NCBI GenBank assembly: GCA_013146195.2
Contig: CM028382.1
Location: 56,533,027-56,597,026 of the forward strand
Source: Codonopsis lanceolata
Taxonomy: Eukaryota; Streptophyta; Magnoliopsida; Asterales; Campanulaceae
DNA: 64,000 bases
Direction: 5' to 3'
The notes under the pieces were generated by a model. That model was not told where the DNA came from and did no database searches. It was given only the letters and a program-made list of their open reading frames with translations. Position numbers and translations under genes: made by a program. This document shows, piece by piece, positions 11,701-21,379 of this stretch. How positions within the stretch are numbered: the stretch's first letter is position 1; each line of letters opens with the position of its first letter.

Positions 11701-12859
11701 TAGTGTCATTGCACCAACTGCCATCAGCCATTCTAATTTTAATATTGTTATGATGAAACCTATCCTTCACACTTGCATGAAAAAAAGATGTGTTCCTATC
11801 ACAAACAGCCAACCAAGTTGCCCTAGCCTTTTGTTGAGCCAATTCTTCCGACCATGAAATAACTCGACATAATTGTTGCTTAGCCTGCATAAATTGATTC
11901 GCCACATTATCATCCCAAGAATTCTGCAAACTCATGTCCAGTCTCAGAACATCGTCTTGGAGATTATCTACCATACGATGAATATTCCCAAAAACCTCCT
12001 AATTCCACCGACGAAGCCCAATGCGCAAGTGATGAAGTTTCCGATGGAGTATCTCCAGCGCTGAACCATGATAGGTCACAGCCCATTGGCTTTTAACAAA
12101 ATTCAAAAAATCAGCATGATCTAGCCAAAACCGTTGAAAACGAAAACCACCACCATGTTTATGCTTATTAACCATATCCACTAGCATTGGGCAATGATCC
12201 GAGAAGACCCGACTAAGGTGACGAACAGTAATCTCCGGAAACATAGCTTTGTAATATCCATTAACCATAACTCTATCAAGACGTTGCCATATGCGAGCTA
12301 AGCCTTCCTGATTGTTGCACCATGTAAAGATACTCCCTTCAAATCCGGCATCAACTAAACCGGCCTGCTGTATAAACAGATTAAAGTCATTCATGCTAGG
12401 ATAATCACAAAGAGCCCCTCCCAGTTTCTCATTCGAATGCGAGATAACATTGAAATCACCCAAGACTATCCATGGATCTGAATAAGATGCCGCAATATCC
12501 AACAGCTCGGCCCATAAAAGTTGCCGATCACTTCTATTACACTTGGCATAAACAAAGGAGGAAATAATTGCATCACCACTTTCCAAAACCAACCGAACCG
12601 TAACATGTTGGTTTGACATAGCAATGTTACTTATCTGAATTTTATTGTCCCAGAATAGCCAGATATGGGAATTAATTGGATTCCCATGTAAGCAGAACGA
12701 TAACTTCAAACGTCTAGCTATTTTAATCATCCTACTGCCAGATAATTTAGGCTCCAAAATACACACTAAATGAGGCTTGTGCTGTTTGATCAAAGACTTC
12801 AAGTAACTAACAGTGTCAGAATTACCGACACCTCTAGCATTCCAAATAATTACAGCCAT
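8777..12859 (-). CDS. LINE-2 ORF2: endonuclease, reverse transcriptase, RNase H, with one internal TAG
   Basis: This frame has about 1,360 codons and catalyses target-primed reverse transcription. The ATG at 12859 begins MAVIIWNARGVGN, 7 bases beyond the ORF1 stop. The endonuclease module has LEPKL, LGDFNVI and SDHCPM motifs. A single TAG at 12001-11999 (codon 287) separates it from the RT. RT motifs include DGFTGWFFQGCW, LIPKVDNP, KLDMSKAYDRLEW and an intact YADD near 10801-10812. A zf-RVT-like segment follows in which one expected cysteine appears to be serine (HLLLHSE). A C-terminal RNase H keeps its acidic residues (NTDGS, FAEIMALRD, VESDS, RMADRLA). No other stop interrupts the frame. 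Confidence 0.9.
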
Positions 12860-12866
12860 ATGAAAA

Positions 12867-14632
12867 TTAAGCGGAAGGATTTCGGACCTGTTTAGAGGCC
12901 CTAGTAACACGTTTGTTCTGCTGAACATACCTCTTACTCTTATTCTTCTTGCTTAGCTTCTGAATATGTTTCCGAAATTCTTTTGTTGTCTCAGTAGGAG
13001 CTGGGAAGTCCCGGCAATCATCCATAGATGCTGACCTAGATAACTTAACCTTCTGCTTATTCTTATAACCCTCAGCCGATTTAGGACCATCAGTCTGACT
13101 ATCCTCCTCAATCAAATCTTCTAGTTCGGCCAAAGCCGCAAAAGAATTGCAACAGAAACCATGAGTATGCAGATCCGATTCCCCCGCGACATCAGTCTCC
13201 TTAGGGTCACGGTGACTCACATCCTGAGCTGACACCCCACTATCACCAGCCACTGACGGTTTCTCATTAGTGCCCTCGGCAAAATTATTCTCCACTTCAC
13301 CATTCCCCGACACCTTCAGATTATGAGCAACCTGGTCATGCAAAGTCGTACCTTCAGCAGCCTCAGTCACAATAGGCGCATCAGCCTTACTAGAGGTGTC
13401 TTTTTCCATCCTTGGCTCCCCTCCCTTTTTCCTTAATTGTTCATCCAATGCTACATTATCAGAACTAGTGGCCTCATCAATTATTCCTTTATTAGTATCG
13501 TTTCCACCAGGCTGCTTAAGAGAGATATGATGCTTATTTAAATTATCAGTTTGTCCTTTAGAACTATCCACAATGTCTACCGTTTCCACCTCCCGGGGAA
13601 CGCCTTTATCATCCTTCGCATTCGATCCCGAGGCATAATCTTTGCTTTGATGTACAACTGGTTGCCATATTCGTTTGGTAGGTTTAACAACCGGTGGCAC
13701 ATTCACTTCATTAACTACATTAGTCCCATTATGCTTAGAAGGTAATTCATCCGAGCTTTTACCCTTATTGTTGGTAGCATCATTAAATATCCCATGCCTC
13801 TTCTTACGACAATTATCTTCAACATGGCCAAGTAGCCCGCAGCCTTCACAAAAGGCTATGTTACCTTCAAATTTTATCTACCCAACCATACCCTCTCGGG
13901 CAAAATCAGCGAGACATCCACCTCTACGCAGATACGAGCATACATGGGATGGGACAAAGCTAAAGTGCGGTCATCTGCTCGTAAAAAATTCCCAAAAGAA
14001 TTCCCAATCCTTTGCAAATACGATGGTGTAAAAAACGGAAGGGGAAGATGATACAGCCGCACCCACACAGCAACACATGGACTGTCCTTCTTGAAAACAA
14101 AATCCGGCGACCAACGAAATGATCGATACATGCAGTTTTGAATCATATGGGATTCTTTCGATAACGCACGAACCATATCCTCACTGGATGAAAGATGAAC
14201 CATGACATGCCTTGGATCTAAAAGGCCAACAACAAACTCCCCAGTGAGCCCCCACGAATTAATAATATACGTTTGGATAACTTGCACTGATGGGCGGCCA
14301 ACAGAGAATTTAAGGATCACTGTATTCTGGAACTGATTAGCCGCCGCTTCCAATTCAATAGGAGTAAACAAACAGCTCGGCTCATTATCAATAGAAACAG
14401 CAGCGCGTGGAGGGAGAGGTAGATCCTTCAACGCACAGGAACGCTTAGGGTTTTGACACCTAACCGAAGCCTCCTTAGCCACCGCCGCCGCATAGGTGTT
14501 ACTCTCGCCCGTCGGTTTATTCAAAGGTGGATTAGAGTCGGTAGAAGAAGTATTAAGAGGGGGAAATTCTGCCTGGGAAGAAAACGGAGGGACTGTTTCC
14601 GACGGCATAGCCACCGAAACCCTAGCCGCCAA
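12867..14632 (-). pseudogene. LINE-2 ORF1: DUF4283 and zinc knuckle, frameshifted
   Basis: This is the homologue of LINE-1 ORF1. The first frame (14632 to 13874) encodes the N terminus and the DUF4283-type domain, with SSSEDMVRALSKESHMIQ and GNFLRADD. It stops just after WLG. The zinc knuckle (C-E-G-C-G then H then C, near 13810-13850) and the acidic, Ser/Lys-rich tail (to 12867) continue in another frame. Against LINE-1, about ten codons plus a partial codon are missing at the break near 13880. The tail runs without further stops. Confidence 0.87.
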
Positions 14633-14685
14633 GACGAAAAATCTAGAGAGAAAATTCTAGTGAGAGAAAAATTCCCGTTAATATA

Positions 14686-14700
14686 TCTTCTTCTTGATCT
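14686..14700 (+). repeat. Target-site duplication of LINE-2 (right)
   Basis: Exact second copy of the 15-bp sequence at 8595-8609, marking the 5' end of the minus-strand LINE-2. Confidence 0.93.
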
Positions 14701-16518
14701 CTGAGCACCACCTATCGCCAAAGTATCTGCTATAAAAAAAAAATAACGAGTCGACTCATGTAAAAACATGATAAAACTGCATGAGTTGGTGATGAGTCAT
14801 TTCAAGAATATGAACCCACAAACCATTAAAAATCTTTGTTCGATAAAGCAACCTTCTGTCATGGTGAAAGGTCATCTTCGACCCATTGCAACCGAGCTAT
14901 TAGTAGAACACTAGGGGCTTCCACTATACACCAAAACCCTTCCAAATACCTAATAAACCATATACCAAAGCCTAACCATCTCTAAGAGCCAGCTTCTCAA
15001 AACTGGGGCTGCTCCACCCTTATATATATATATCCACCAAGAGTGACAATCTTCTTTTATCCTAAGAGAGAGAAGGCAGATAACTGTTCAAGAAATCTCC
15101 CAAATTGCGCAGAGAAGTCAACAAAGAAAGAAGAAGAAAGGGCTCTATGCACACAAAAAAAGAGCAAAAAAAAAGAAGGAAAAGAAAGGAAGCCTCTCCT
15201 AAGCAACTTCCTCAAAATCTCTCTCACAAAAAAAAAGAGAGAAAGAGACCAATCACTCTTGGACAACCCCAGCCAAAAGCCGATCTCCCAACCAGGTCCA
15301 GAAACCAAATTCTCATCCAAACCCACAGCTTAAAAGGCCAGCCAATGATCACTTTGCGATCGTCTTTTCAAAAATAACCAAATCCACAGCCCAAAATGCC
15401 TTTGAGCAAGAGGCCAATCAAATCCTCAACCCTAAAGCTAATCCATCCTAAATATTATACCCTAACCTAGTTGCAACCTATAGCTCTGTTTCAATCGGTT
15501 GTAACGTGATCTGGATCTAGGACAGAACTCCTTGCTAAAGACACATAAAATTATCAAAAGATAAATGTTAAGTAGGGTCCATGAAACTCATGATACTTGG
15601 CGATAAACTCTGGATCATGACTCTTCTTTTTGTCCATTAGAGTCATCCTCATCCTCTGAGCATACTCATTTCTATCTCCCACAAAAGTCTCTCCAAATCG
15701 AGTCTGTCTAGGGCTGTCCCTAGTTAATTTCTTCAGGAATGTTCCCGTCATGCAAAATTTGGTTGATTAAATTCATCATGGGGCTTTCTCCTGCAAAACT
15801 CATTGGATACATAAAGCTCATTATCTCCAGAAGTAGCTGTCATTTCCATCTCTGCCTGAAGAAACGAAGAAGCTACAAAGACGTGACCCCTTATAAATAA
15901 GCAGGCTATCATCGCATGCATTGAAAGACCGGCTCCCTATGAGGTAAAAGCTCGCTAGGTTGAAAACTCGAAAGGGCGGCCTAGGCAAAAGTTAGAGTAC
16001 AAAAAAAACAGCAAAAAAAAAACAAATAAAAAAAAAAGTGGTCCCTCCAAGGTATCGATTAGTAGGATTTACTGATCTTTTGATTGAATTCCTTTTTTTA
16101 TGATGCACTAGTCCAAAGACTGAAAAGCAACCCTAAACTTCACTCACCTCCACCTCAAATATCACCATCAACTCCTATACTCATAATTCTTCAAAGCCAA
16201 CCAGAAGCCACATCTCAAACTCTTATATTACATTTCCATCACCTTGGCTTATCTTGTCTTAACATGTTTAAGAAACAGATGATACACATGCACATTCAAA
16301 GGTTTTTTAAGAAAAAAAGAGAAAATGAAAGTTTCATTCGTATGCTTGCATCTTTTGTTTACATCTTTCTACTGTATCTTCTCAGGTCTTCTGCCGCATT
16401 GTCCTATAAATGTTCTGCCAGCATCTCGCCAAGGATCACCTCCCAAAGATCCTCAGCAGCATCATCAAAAGCTACACAAGCTGATTATCGACAGCATTCT
16501 GCAACAACGCTTCATAAG
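14701..16518 (+). other. Element A 3' region, part 2
   Basis: Mostly non-coding DNA before the hairpin array. It has a TA run near 15022, a purine-rich A/G stretch at 15060-15250, and at 15950-15997 one copy of a 49-base motif ending GGCAAAAGTTAGAG. The same motif occurs twice in reverse orientation after the element B integrase. An unexplained minus-strand frame at 15849-15554 is listed separately. Confidence 0.6.
15554..15849 (-). other. Unrecognised minus-strand ORF pair with upstream TATA-like box
   Basis: On the minus strand an ATG at 15849 opens a short frame (MEMTATSGDNELYVSNEF...) ending at a TGA. That TGA overlaps the ATG of a second 65-codon frame (15751-15554) rich in charged residues (RMRMTLMDKKKSHDPEF). 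Together they could be one small protein broken by a frameshift. A TATTTATAA-like box lies at 15891-15900, about 45 bases upstream, which is tight for a promoter. I do not recognise the product, and it may be chance or a captured fragment. Confidence 0.25.
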
Positions 16519-17960
16519 CATCGCTTTTCCTATTTTGGGTTAAGCGCATTTTCGAAAAAAAATTGCATCGCTTTCCCAATTCTGGGGAAAACTCATTAAA
16601 AACGCATTTTAAAATATTACATCGTTTTCCCTATTATGGGGGAAACGCGTTTTAAAAAAGATTGCACCGTTTTCCCTATTTTGGGGGAAATCCATTTAAA
16701 AAAAATTGCACCGCTTCTCCTATGCTGGGATGAGCACCTTTTAAAAAAAATAAAATTGCATCGCTTCTCCTATGCTGGGATGAGCACCTTTTAAAAAATT
16801 TGCATCGCTTCTCCTATGCTGGGATGAGCACCTTTTTAAAAAAAAATTTGCATCGCTTCTCCTATGCTGGGATAAGTACATTTTTAAAAAAATCTGCATC
16901 ACTTCTCCTATGCTGGGATAAGCACATTTTTTAAAAAAAATATGCAATCCTTTTCCTTTGATGGGAAAAGCCCATTTTAAAAATATTTCTTTCCCTATTC
17001 TGGGGGAAATTCATTTTTAAAAAAATCCCTGCACCACTTTTCCTATGCTGGGATAAGCGCATTTTTGAAAGAAAAAAAAACAACACCGCTTTTCCTATGC
17101 TGGGATAAGCACATTTTTGAAAAAAGTTGCATCGTTTTCCCTATTCTGAGGGAAACGCATTTTAAAAGCACCATCGCTTTTCCTGTGCTAGGGAAAGCCT
17201 GTTTTAAAGGGTTCCATCGCTTTCCCTATGCTGGGGAAAGCTTGTTTTAAAAGCAGCATCGCTTTCCCTATGCTGGGGAAAGCCTGTTTTAAAGGGTTCC
17301 ATCACTTTCCCTATGTTGGGGAAAGCTTGTTTTAAAAGCAGCATCGCTTTCACTATGCTGGGGAAAGCCCGTTTTAAAAAGCAGCATCGCTTTCGCTATG
17401 CTGGGGAAAGCCTGTTTTAAAGGGTTCCATCGCTTTCCCTATGCTGGGGAAAGCATGTTTTTTTTTAAAAAAAGGGTTCCATCGCTTTCCCTATGCTAGG
17501 GAAAGCCTGTTTTTTTTAAAAAAAGGTTCCATCGCTTTCCCTATGCTGGGGAAAGCCCATTTAAAAAAAAAAGTAGCATCGCTTTCCCTTTGCTGGGGAA
17601 AGCTCGTTTTCAAGACATCGCTTTCCTATGCGGGAAAGCTTCGTTTTCAAAGCGCATCGCTTTCCTATCTTTGGGGAAAGCTTGTTTTAAAAGCGACATT
17701 GTTTTCCCTATCTTGGAAAGCTTCGTTTTCAGCAAAGACATCGCTTTCCCTATGCTGGGGAAAGCTCGTTTTCAAAAGCAGCATCGTTTCAAAAGCAGCA
17801 TCGCTTTCCCTATGTTGGGGAAAGCTTGTTTTAAAAGCAACATCGCTTTCCATATGCTGGGGAAAACGCATTTTAAAAAGCAGCATCGCTTTCCCTATGC
17901 TGGGGAAAGCGCGTTTTGAAAGGGTCCCACCAGTTTTGCCTAGGCTGGACGAAACGCACC
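16519..17960 (+). repeat. Tandem array of about 32 hairpin-forming units in the element A 3' UTR
   Basis: Units of about 38-52 bases each begin CATCG and contain GCTTTCCC, a 7-base spacer (TATGCTG) and GGGAAAGC, followed by a variable T/A-rich linker. Each unit can therefore fold into an 8-bp stem. The left third is more diverged (GCTTCTCC with GGATGAGC, CGTTTTCCC with GGGAAACG). Between about 17160 and 17450 the linkers alternate between AAGGGTTC-type and AAAAGCAG-type, giving a dimeric period near 84 bases. Tandem arrays in the 3' untranslated region are known for Ogre-type elements and can seed satellite DNA. Confidence 0.9.
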
Positions 17961-17995
17961 ATCCATCGTAGCACTTGTTTGTCGACATTTTCGGT

Positions 17996-18163
17996 GAACT
18001 ACGTTTGGTCTGATTCCTTGGATAAGGATACATAGGCAACCTATTTCGGTAGGCACGACCATCGTGGCATGCTTGTTCTGGCTAGGCCGAACTACGTTTG
18101 GTCTGTTTCCTTTTATTAAGGGATACGTAGGCAGCCTACTTTAGTAGGTCCAACCATCAGAGC
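17996..18163 (+). repeat. Direct repeat before the element A 3' LTR
   Basis: Two related copies (17996-18069 and 18089-18163) begin GAACTACGTTTGGTCTG and contain GGATACGTAGGCAGCCTA-like sequence. They lie between the hairpin array and the 3' LTR. No coding potential. Confidence 0.75.
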
Positions 18164-18365
18164 ATTTAATTTGCATATCTGCTTAAAAACCACGATAACC
18201 TGGTATAACCGACTAAATATGTCTAGGATATGAAGTTTTGGTATGCATTATAACTGCTACCTGTTGCATCTCTCCCCCTTATAATTGCGCGAAATTGGAG
18301 AGTCTATTTCTTATCAACGATGTTCGTCTACTCAGTAAGCTACAGGTTACCCGTAGACTCCATCG

Positions 18366-18374
18366 TTGAGGGGC
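18366..18374 (+). other. Element A polypurine tract
   Basis: TTGAGGGGC abuts the 3' LTR start, where a plus-strand primer tract is expected. Nearly the same string precedes the element C LTR at 37342. Confidence 0.55.
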
Positions 18375-20173
18375 TCTACAGACACACCAATTTTGTACCC
18401 CTGGTATGTAACATGACATGAAATATCAAGACATGTTAAAACTTAACCAATGTCAAGTTATAGGGTTCAAAGATGCAAAAGACAAAGCAGGATACGTAAA
18501 ACAGTGAAATGCAGGGGGCCAAAGTGCCAAAGGAAGACTAAAAGTCAAACCAGGCGCCCCCCACACTCAAAGTGGGCTCGGCGCCCAGTTCATAAGAAGG
18601 CGGCGCCAGCTTTGAGCTACAGGGATCCCAAACTTGCTACAGGAGAGTGCTACAGTTTGCGTAATGTGCAAATCCTCCGGCGTTCTGTACAAGGAAATCA
18701 AGCGTGAAGAAGGAAAAAGAAATTCCCTCGGTGTCCCTTTCTCAGACTATAAATAAAGGCTTCGGGGTTAACTCTCAGACACACAGAAAACACACTGAAA
18801 ATACGCCCAAACTCTCTGCGTTGTTATTACGCCGTGAGGATAGTGAGCGATCGAGAGATAGTGAGCGCCCTCTCCTATAAAGCCTCAAAACTCTACCAAA
18901 TCTCCTTCAAACTCAAATCCAACTGGTCAAAGTGAGCCTTAGCCCCCAGCTAGGTTTCCACCCAAAAATCTCGGAAAGAGCAGTTGCTCTGCCCGAGTAA
19001 AAAGGCCAAATCCGCTAGAAGCAAGCAGTTGCTCTGCCCGATTTCCGCCTCCCTCAATCAAATCAATCAATCAATCTCAAGCAGTTGCTCCGCCCGGATC
19101 CTGAGGCCAAAAGCAGCTTTTGGAAGCAGTTATTCTGCTCGAATCTCCGCACCACTTAATCAAAAAAAGAGACTCCCTCTCCCTGAAGGACAGAGCGAGC
19201 ACACACTAACCCACTAGAAGGTAAGCTTTAAGGTTTTTATTTATAAAAAGTGCTACTTTTCATCCGACCCAATGTAAAAATATAAGCAGTTGTGCTGCCC
19301 GAATTTATTCATAAAATAGCACTAAAAAGAACCATTATTATGGCCAAATATTTTTAAGTATATTTGTAATTATTTTAAAGAGACGGCTGCAAGTCCGTAA
19401 ATAATATCAATACGGATGTATTTGTTTTCTTTTCTGTCTTTTTAACGCTTTATTTATTTGTTAGACAAATATAACAAAAATCATACTTTAGCCAAAAACC
19501 GTTTTTGAGACCGAAAGGGCGAGTTGGGTGCCTAGCACCTTCCCAACTTGTAACTTAGCCTCCGAACCCATTTTTGCAATCTCTGGTTTTATTTTTGGTT
19601 TTTCTTTATTTCTTCCTCAAAATAAATATGACGACTCTATCAAAACATTTTTGGATCCAGTGAGGCATCGCAACATCCTTTCTTATTATTTTCTGCTTTC
19701 CCCTAAAAAAGGGAGAATGAGAATGAAAGGGTGATGTATTCCTATATCCTGGTATCCCTTAAAAAGAGATAACTTGATATAGAAAACTCAAAGCACTCAT
19801 GGTGATCCGAAATAGGCCAAAAGGCAATTTTCATAAAATCCATAGTGGGGCCTCGTAACATTTTTTCTTGCACTTTCCATTTTCCCCAAAACAAGGGAAG
19901 ATGTGAATGAAAGAGTGATGTATTCCTGCATCCTGGTATCCCCTAAAAAAAAGGATAACTTGATACAGAAAACCCAAAGCTCCCATAATTGACCAAAAAC
20001 TCACTTCGGTGATCGAGGCGTATTCAACACGCTTTTAGACAGCACCCTTTCCGCATTTTTAATTTCGTCCACCCCTACACAAGGGAGGGTGGAATAGAAA
20101 GCGTGGTGTCCCGCTTCCGCACGTACGCGCACCCCTATCCAAGGGCGCGCGAGCGCATCCTGGGGAACCCACA
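18375..20173 (+). repeat. Element A 3' LTR
   Basis: A 1.8 kb LTR starting near TCTACAGACAC (a variant of the TGTAGACAC start of C) and ending CCCACA. It has a TATA box (18748), five scattered copies of an AAGCAGTTGCTCTGCCCG-like motif (18975-19300), a PBS-like decamer (about 19629), and a tandem pair of about 186 bases starting near 19659 and 19844. DNA after 20173 is unrelated to the leader, which makes this a 3' LTR. Confidence 0.85.
18748..18755 (+). promoter_or_regulatory. LTR TATA box, element A
   Basis: TATAAATA lies about 375 bases into the LTR. The LTRs of B (34724-34717, minus) and C (37702-37709) have it at matching places. It is the likely core promoter; the transcription start is not determined. 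Confidence 0.6.
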
Positions 20174-20746
20174 CCTTCCCGTTTGGTTCCTGATGCACAG
20201 TCAGACTTTTTCGTGCCTACCGAGGACTTCTCCACCTTCCAGTATAATCGAGATGGAAGACTTTTGGAGGAAGTTTTGCCCGATATCGAGGTTCCCAAAC
20301 GATACCAGATTCCTGAGAGGACTCGCGCGTTATATTTCTCTGCCTTTTCATATTTGCATCATTTTTTCTTTCGAGGCTGACATATTTATTTTGTTGTTTT
20401 ACACCGTCTGTCCTAGATTGATGCTTCTTCGTACAAGAAGGTGGTGAGGGGCTTTCTCAGCATCACCAAATTATATCAGCAGCTGCTGGATGAGTTCACT
20501 TGCCGAGGAAATGATGTTGTTATCCTGACTAGGCGCCGGGGTGAGGATGATGATGATGATGCCGGCGAGTTGAGTCGTACTCGAGCGAGAGGACGGGAAT
20601 ACAGGATTGGTGGAATTGGTCCTCGGGTCATTGGTGGAGACTTAGGCAGGAGCAGATTTTCACGTGGCCATTACCCCTTGTTTTACCAGCACTTTGTTAT
20701 TTTTGTTGTACCAGACTCTGTATATATATTTTTAAATATAATGTAA
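20174..20746 (+). pseudogene. Unrecognised gene 3' part next to the element A LTR
   Basis: A + strand frame starts at the LTR junction (PDAQSDFFVPTEDFSTFQYNRDGRLLEEVLPDIEVPKRYQIPERTRALYF is split here only for reading: it runs 20183-20380). A second piece at about 20425-20746 begins IDASSYKKVVRGFLSITKLYQQLL and turns acidic (DDDDD) and Arg/Gly-rich. A short intron or frameshift may lie at 20366-20424. I do not recognise a family. Its 5' part would lie across element A, so A may have inserted into it. Orientation matches the DUF7745-like gene downstream. Confidence 0.35.
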
Positions 20747-21230
20747 TTTAATTTTTTTTATTCTACGATGCATGATATGAATATGAAGACTAAATTATTC
20801 TATGAATAAAAGAAATCTAAATCATTATTTAAGGTAACGGCACACTGTAGTTTAAGGACAGAGGTTTGGGGGGATACACCTTTTGGATTTAAAATGGGGT
20901 TATCCGACATTCTGGGGGGAAGGAGAGGCAGTCGCCTCTTCCTATGTCTGATCTTTTCCCTTTGGTAGGCGTAGGCTAGTATATAGCTTTGGTCCTTTCT
21001 TCCCTTCCTTATGAACAAACAGGGCCAACAGTGGAGCAGCCAGAGTCAAAAACAGGGATACCAGGCAGTTTCGGGGGACAAATGGGGGACCCACTGGCGC
21101 CACCCATGGAGCAAGAGGGCGTGGCTCCTAGAGTGGCCATAGGCGGTGCCCAGGCCTTTTCCTGCGCTTCCCTATTTCAGGCACTATTTATGCATTGTGC
21201 TCAATATTCGGCTGTTTCCTCAGTTTTCAG
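20747..21230 (+). other. Intergenic segment upstream of the DUF7745-like gene
   Basis: Non-coding. It contains a T-rich stretch, a G-rich run near 20868, and GC-rich sequence near 21080-21160, then leads into the TATA box at 21231. Nothing else is recognised. Confidence 0.4.
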
Positions 21231-21238
21231 TATAAAAA
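21231..21238 (+). promoter_or_regulatory. TATA box of the antisense DUF7745-like gene
   Basis: TATAAAAA lies about 150 bases before the ATG at 21380. The intervening leader is pyrimidine-rich with CAG acceptor-like sites (21340 and 21374). This suggests a separate transcription unit opposed to element B. Confidence 0.45.
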
Positions 21239-21379
21239 GGGAGTCGAGGCAGCGTTTATTTTATACCATATGTCTCTCTTTCTTCTCTCAAACTGCAATT
21301 AACTCTGAGCTCTCTTTTTGTTTTGTCTCTCTTTTATTCAGTTAGATATAGAATTATTATTTTTTGCCTTTTTCCAGAA

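Larger units (their letters stand above)
8610..14685 (-). mobile_element. LINE-2: near-complete L1-clade LINE with RNase H
   Basis: A 6.08 kb non-LTR element on the minus strand, bounded by an exact 15-bp duplication, with its poly-A tail seen as T-rich 8610-8644. It contains ORF1 (14632-12867, one frameshift) and ORF2 (12859-8777, one in-frame TAG). The exact duplication, full length and few defects suggest a fairly recent insertion into element A. Confidence 0.95.
98..20173 (+). mobile_element. Element A: Ogre-like (Tat lineage) LTR retrotransposon, pol-less, with two nested LINEs
   Basis: In order it has a 5'-truncated LTR (98-449 and 4570-4655), a primer-binding site at 4657, a leader, a decayed gag (5982-7655), a long 3' region with a tandem array, a purine tract and a 3' LTR (18375-20173). 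LTR, leader and gag resemble element C throughout. The gag resemblance stops just after the zinc knuckle, and no protease, RT, RNase H or integrase is seen, so this copy is non-autonomous. LINE-1 and LINE-2 interrupt it with clear target-site duplications, so both arrived later. The Tat/Ogre assignment rests on the gag type, the PBS type and the pol of its relatives B and C. Confidence 0.85.

Noticed and set aside
15043..15377. Lys/Ser-rich open frames on both strands
   Set aside because: They come from a purine-rich low-complexity stretch and have no recognisable domain.
16519..17960. CRISPR-like regular array
   Set aside because: Units vary in length, linkers are A/T-rich variants of each other rather than unique spacers, and the context is a plant retrotransposon.
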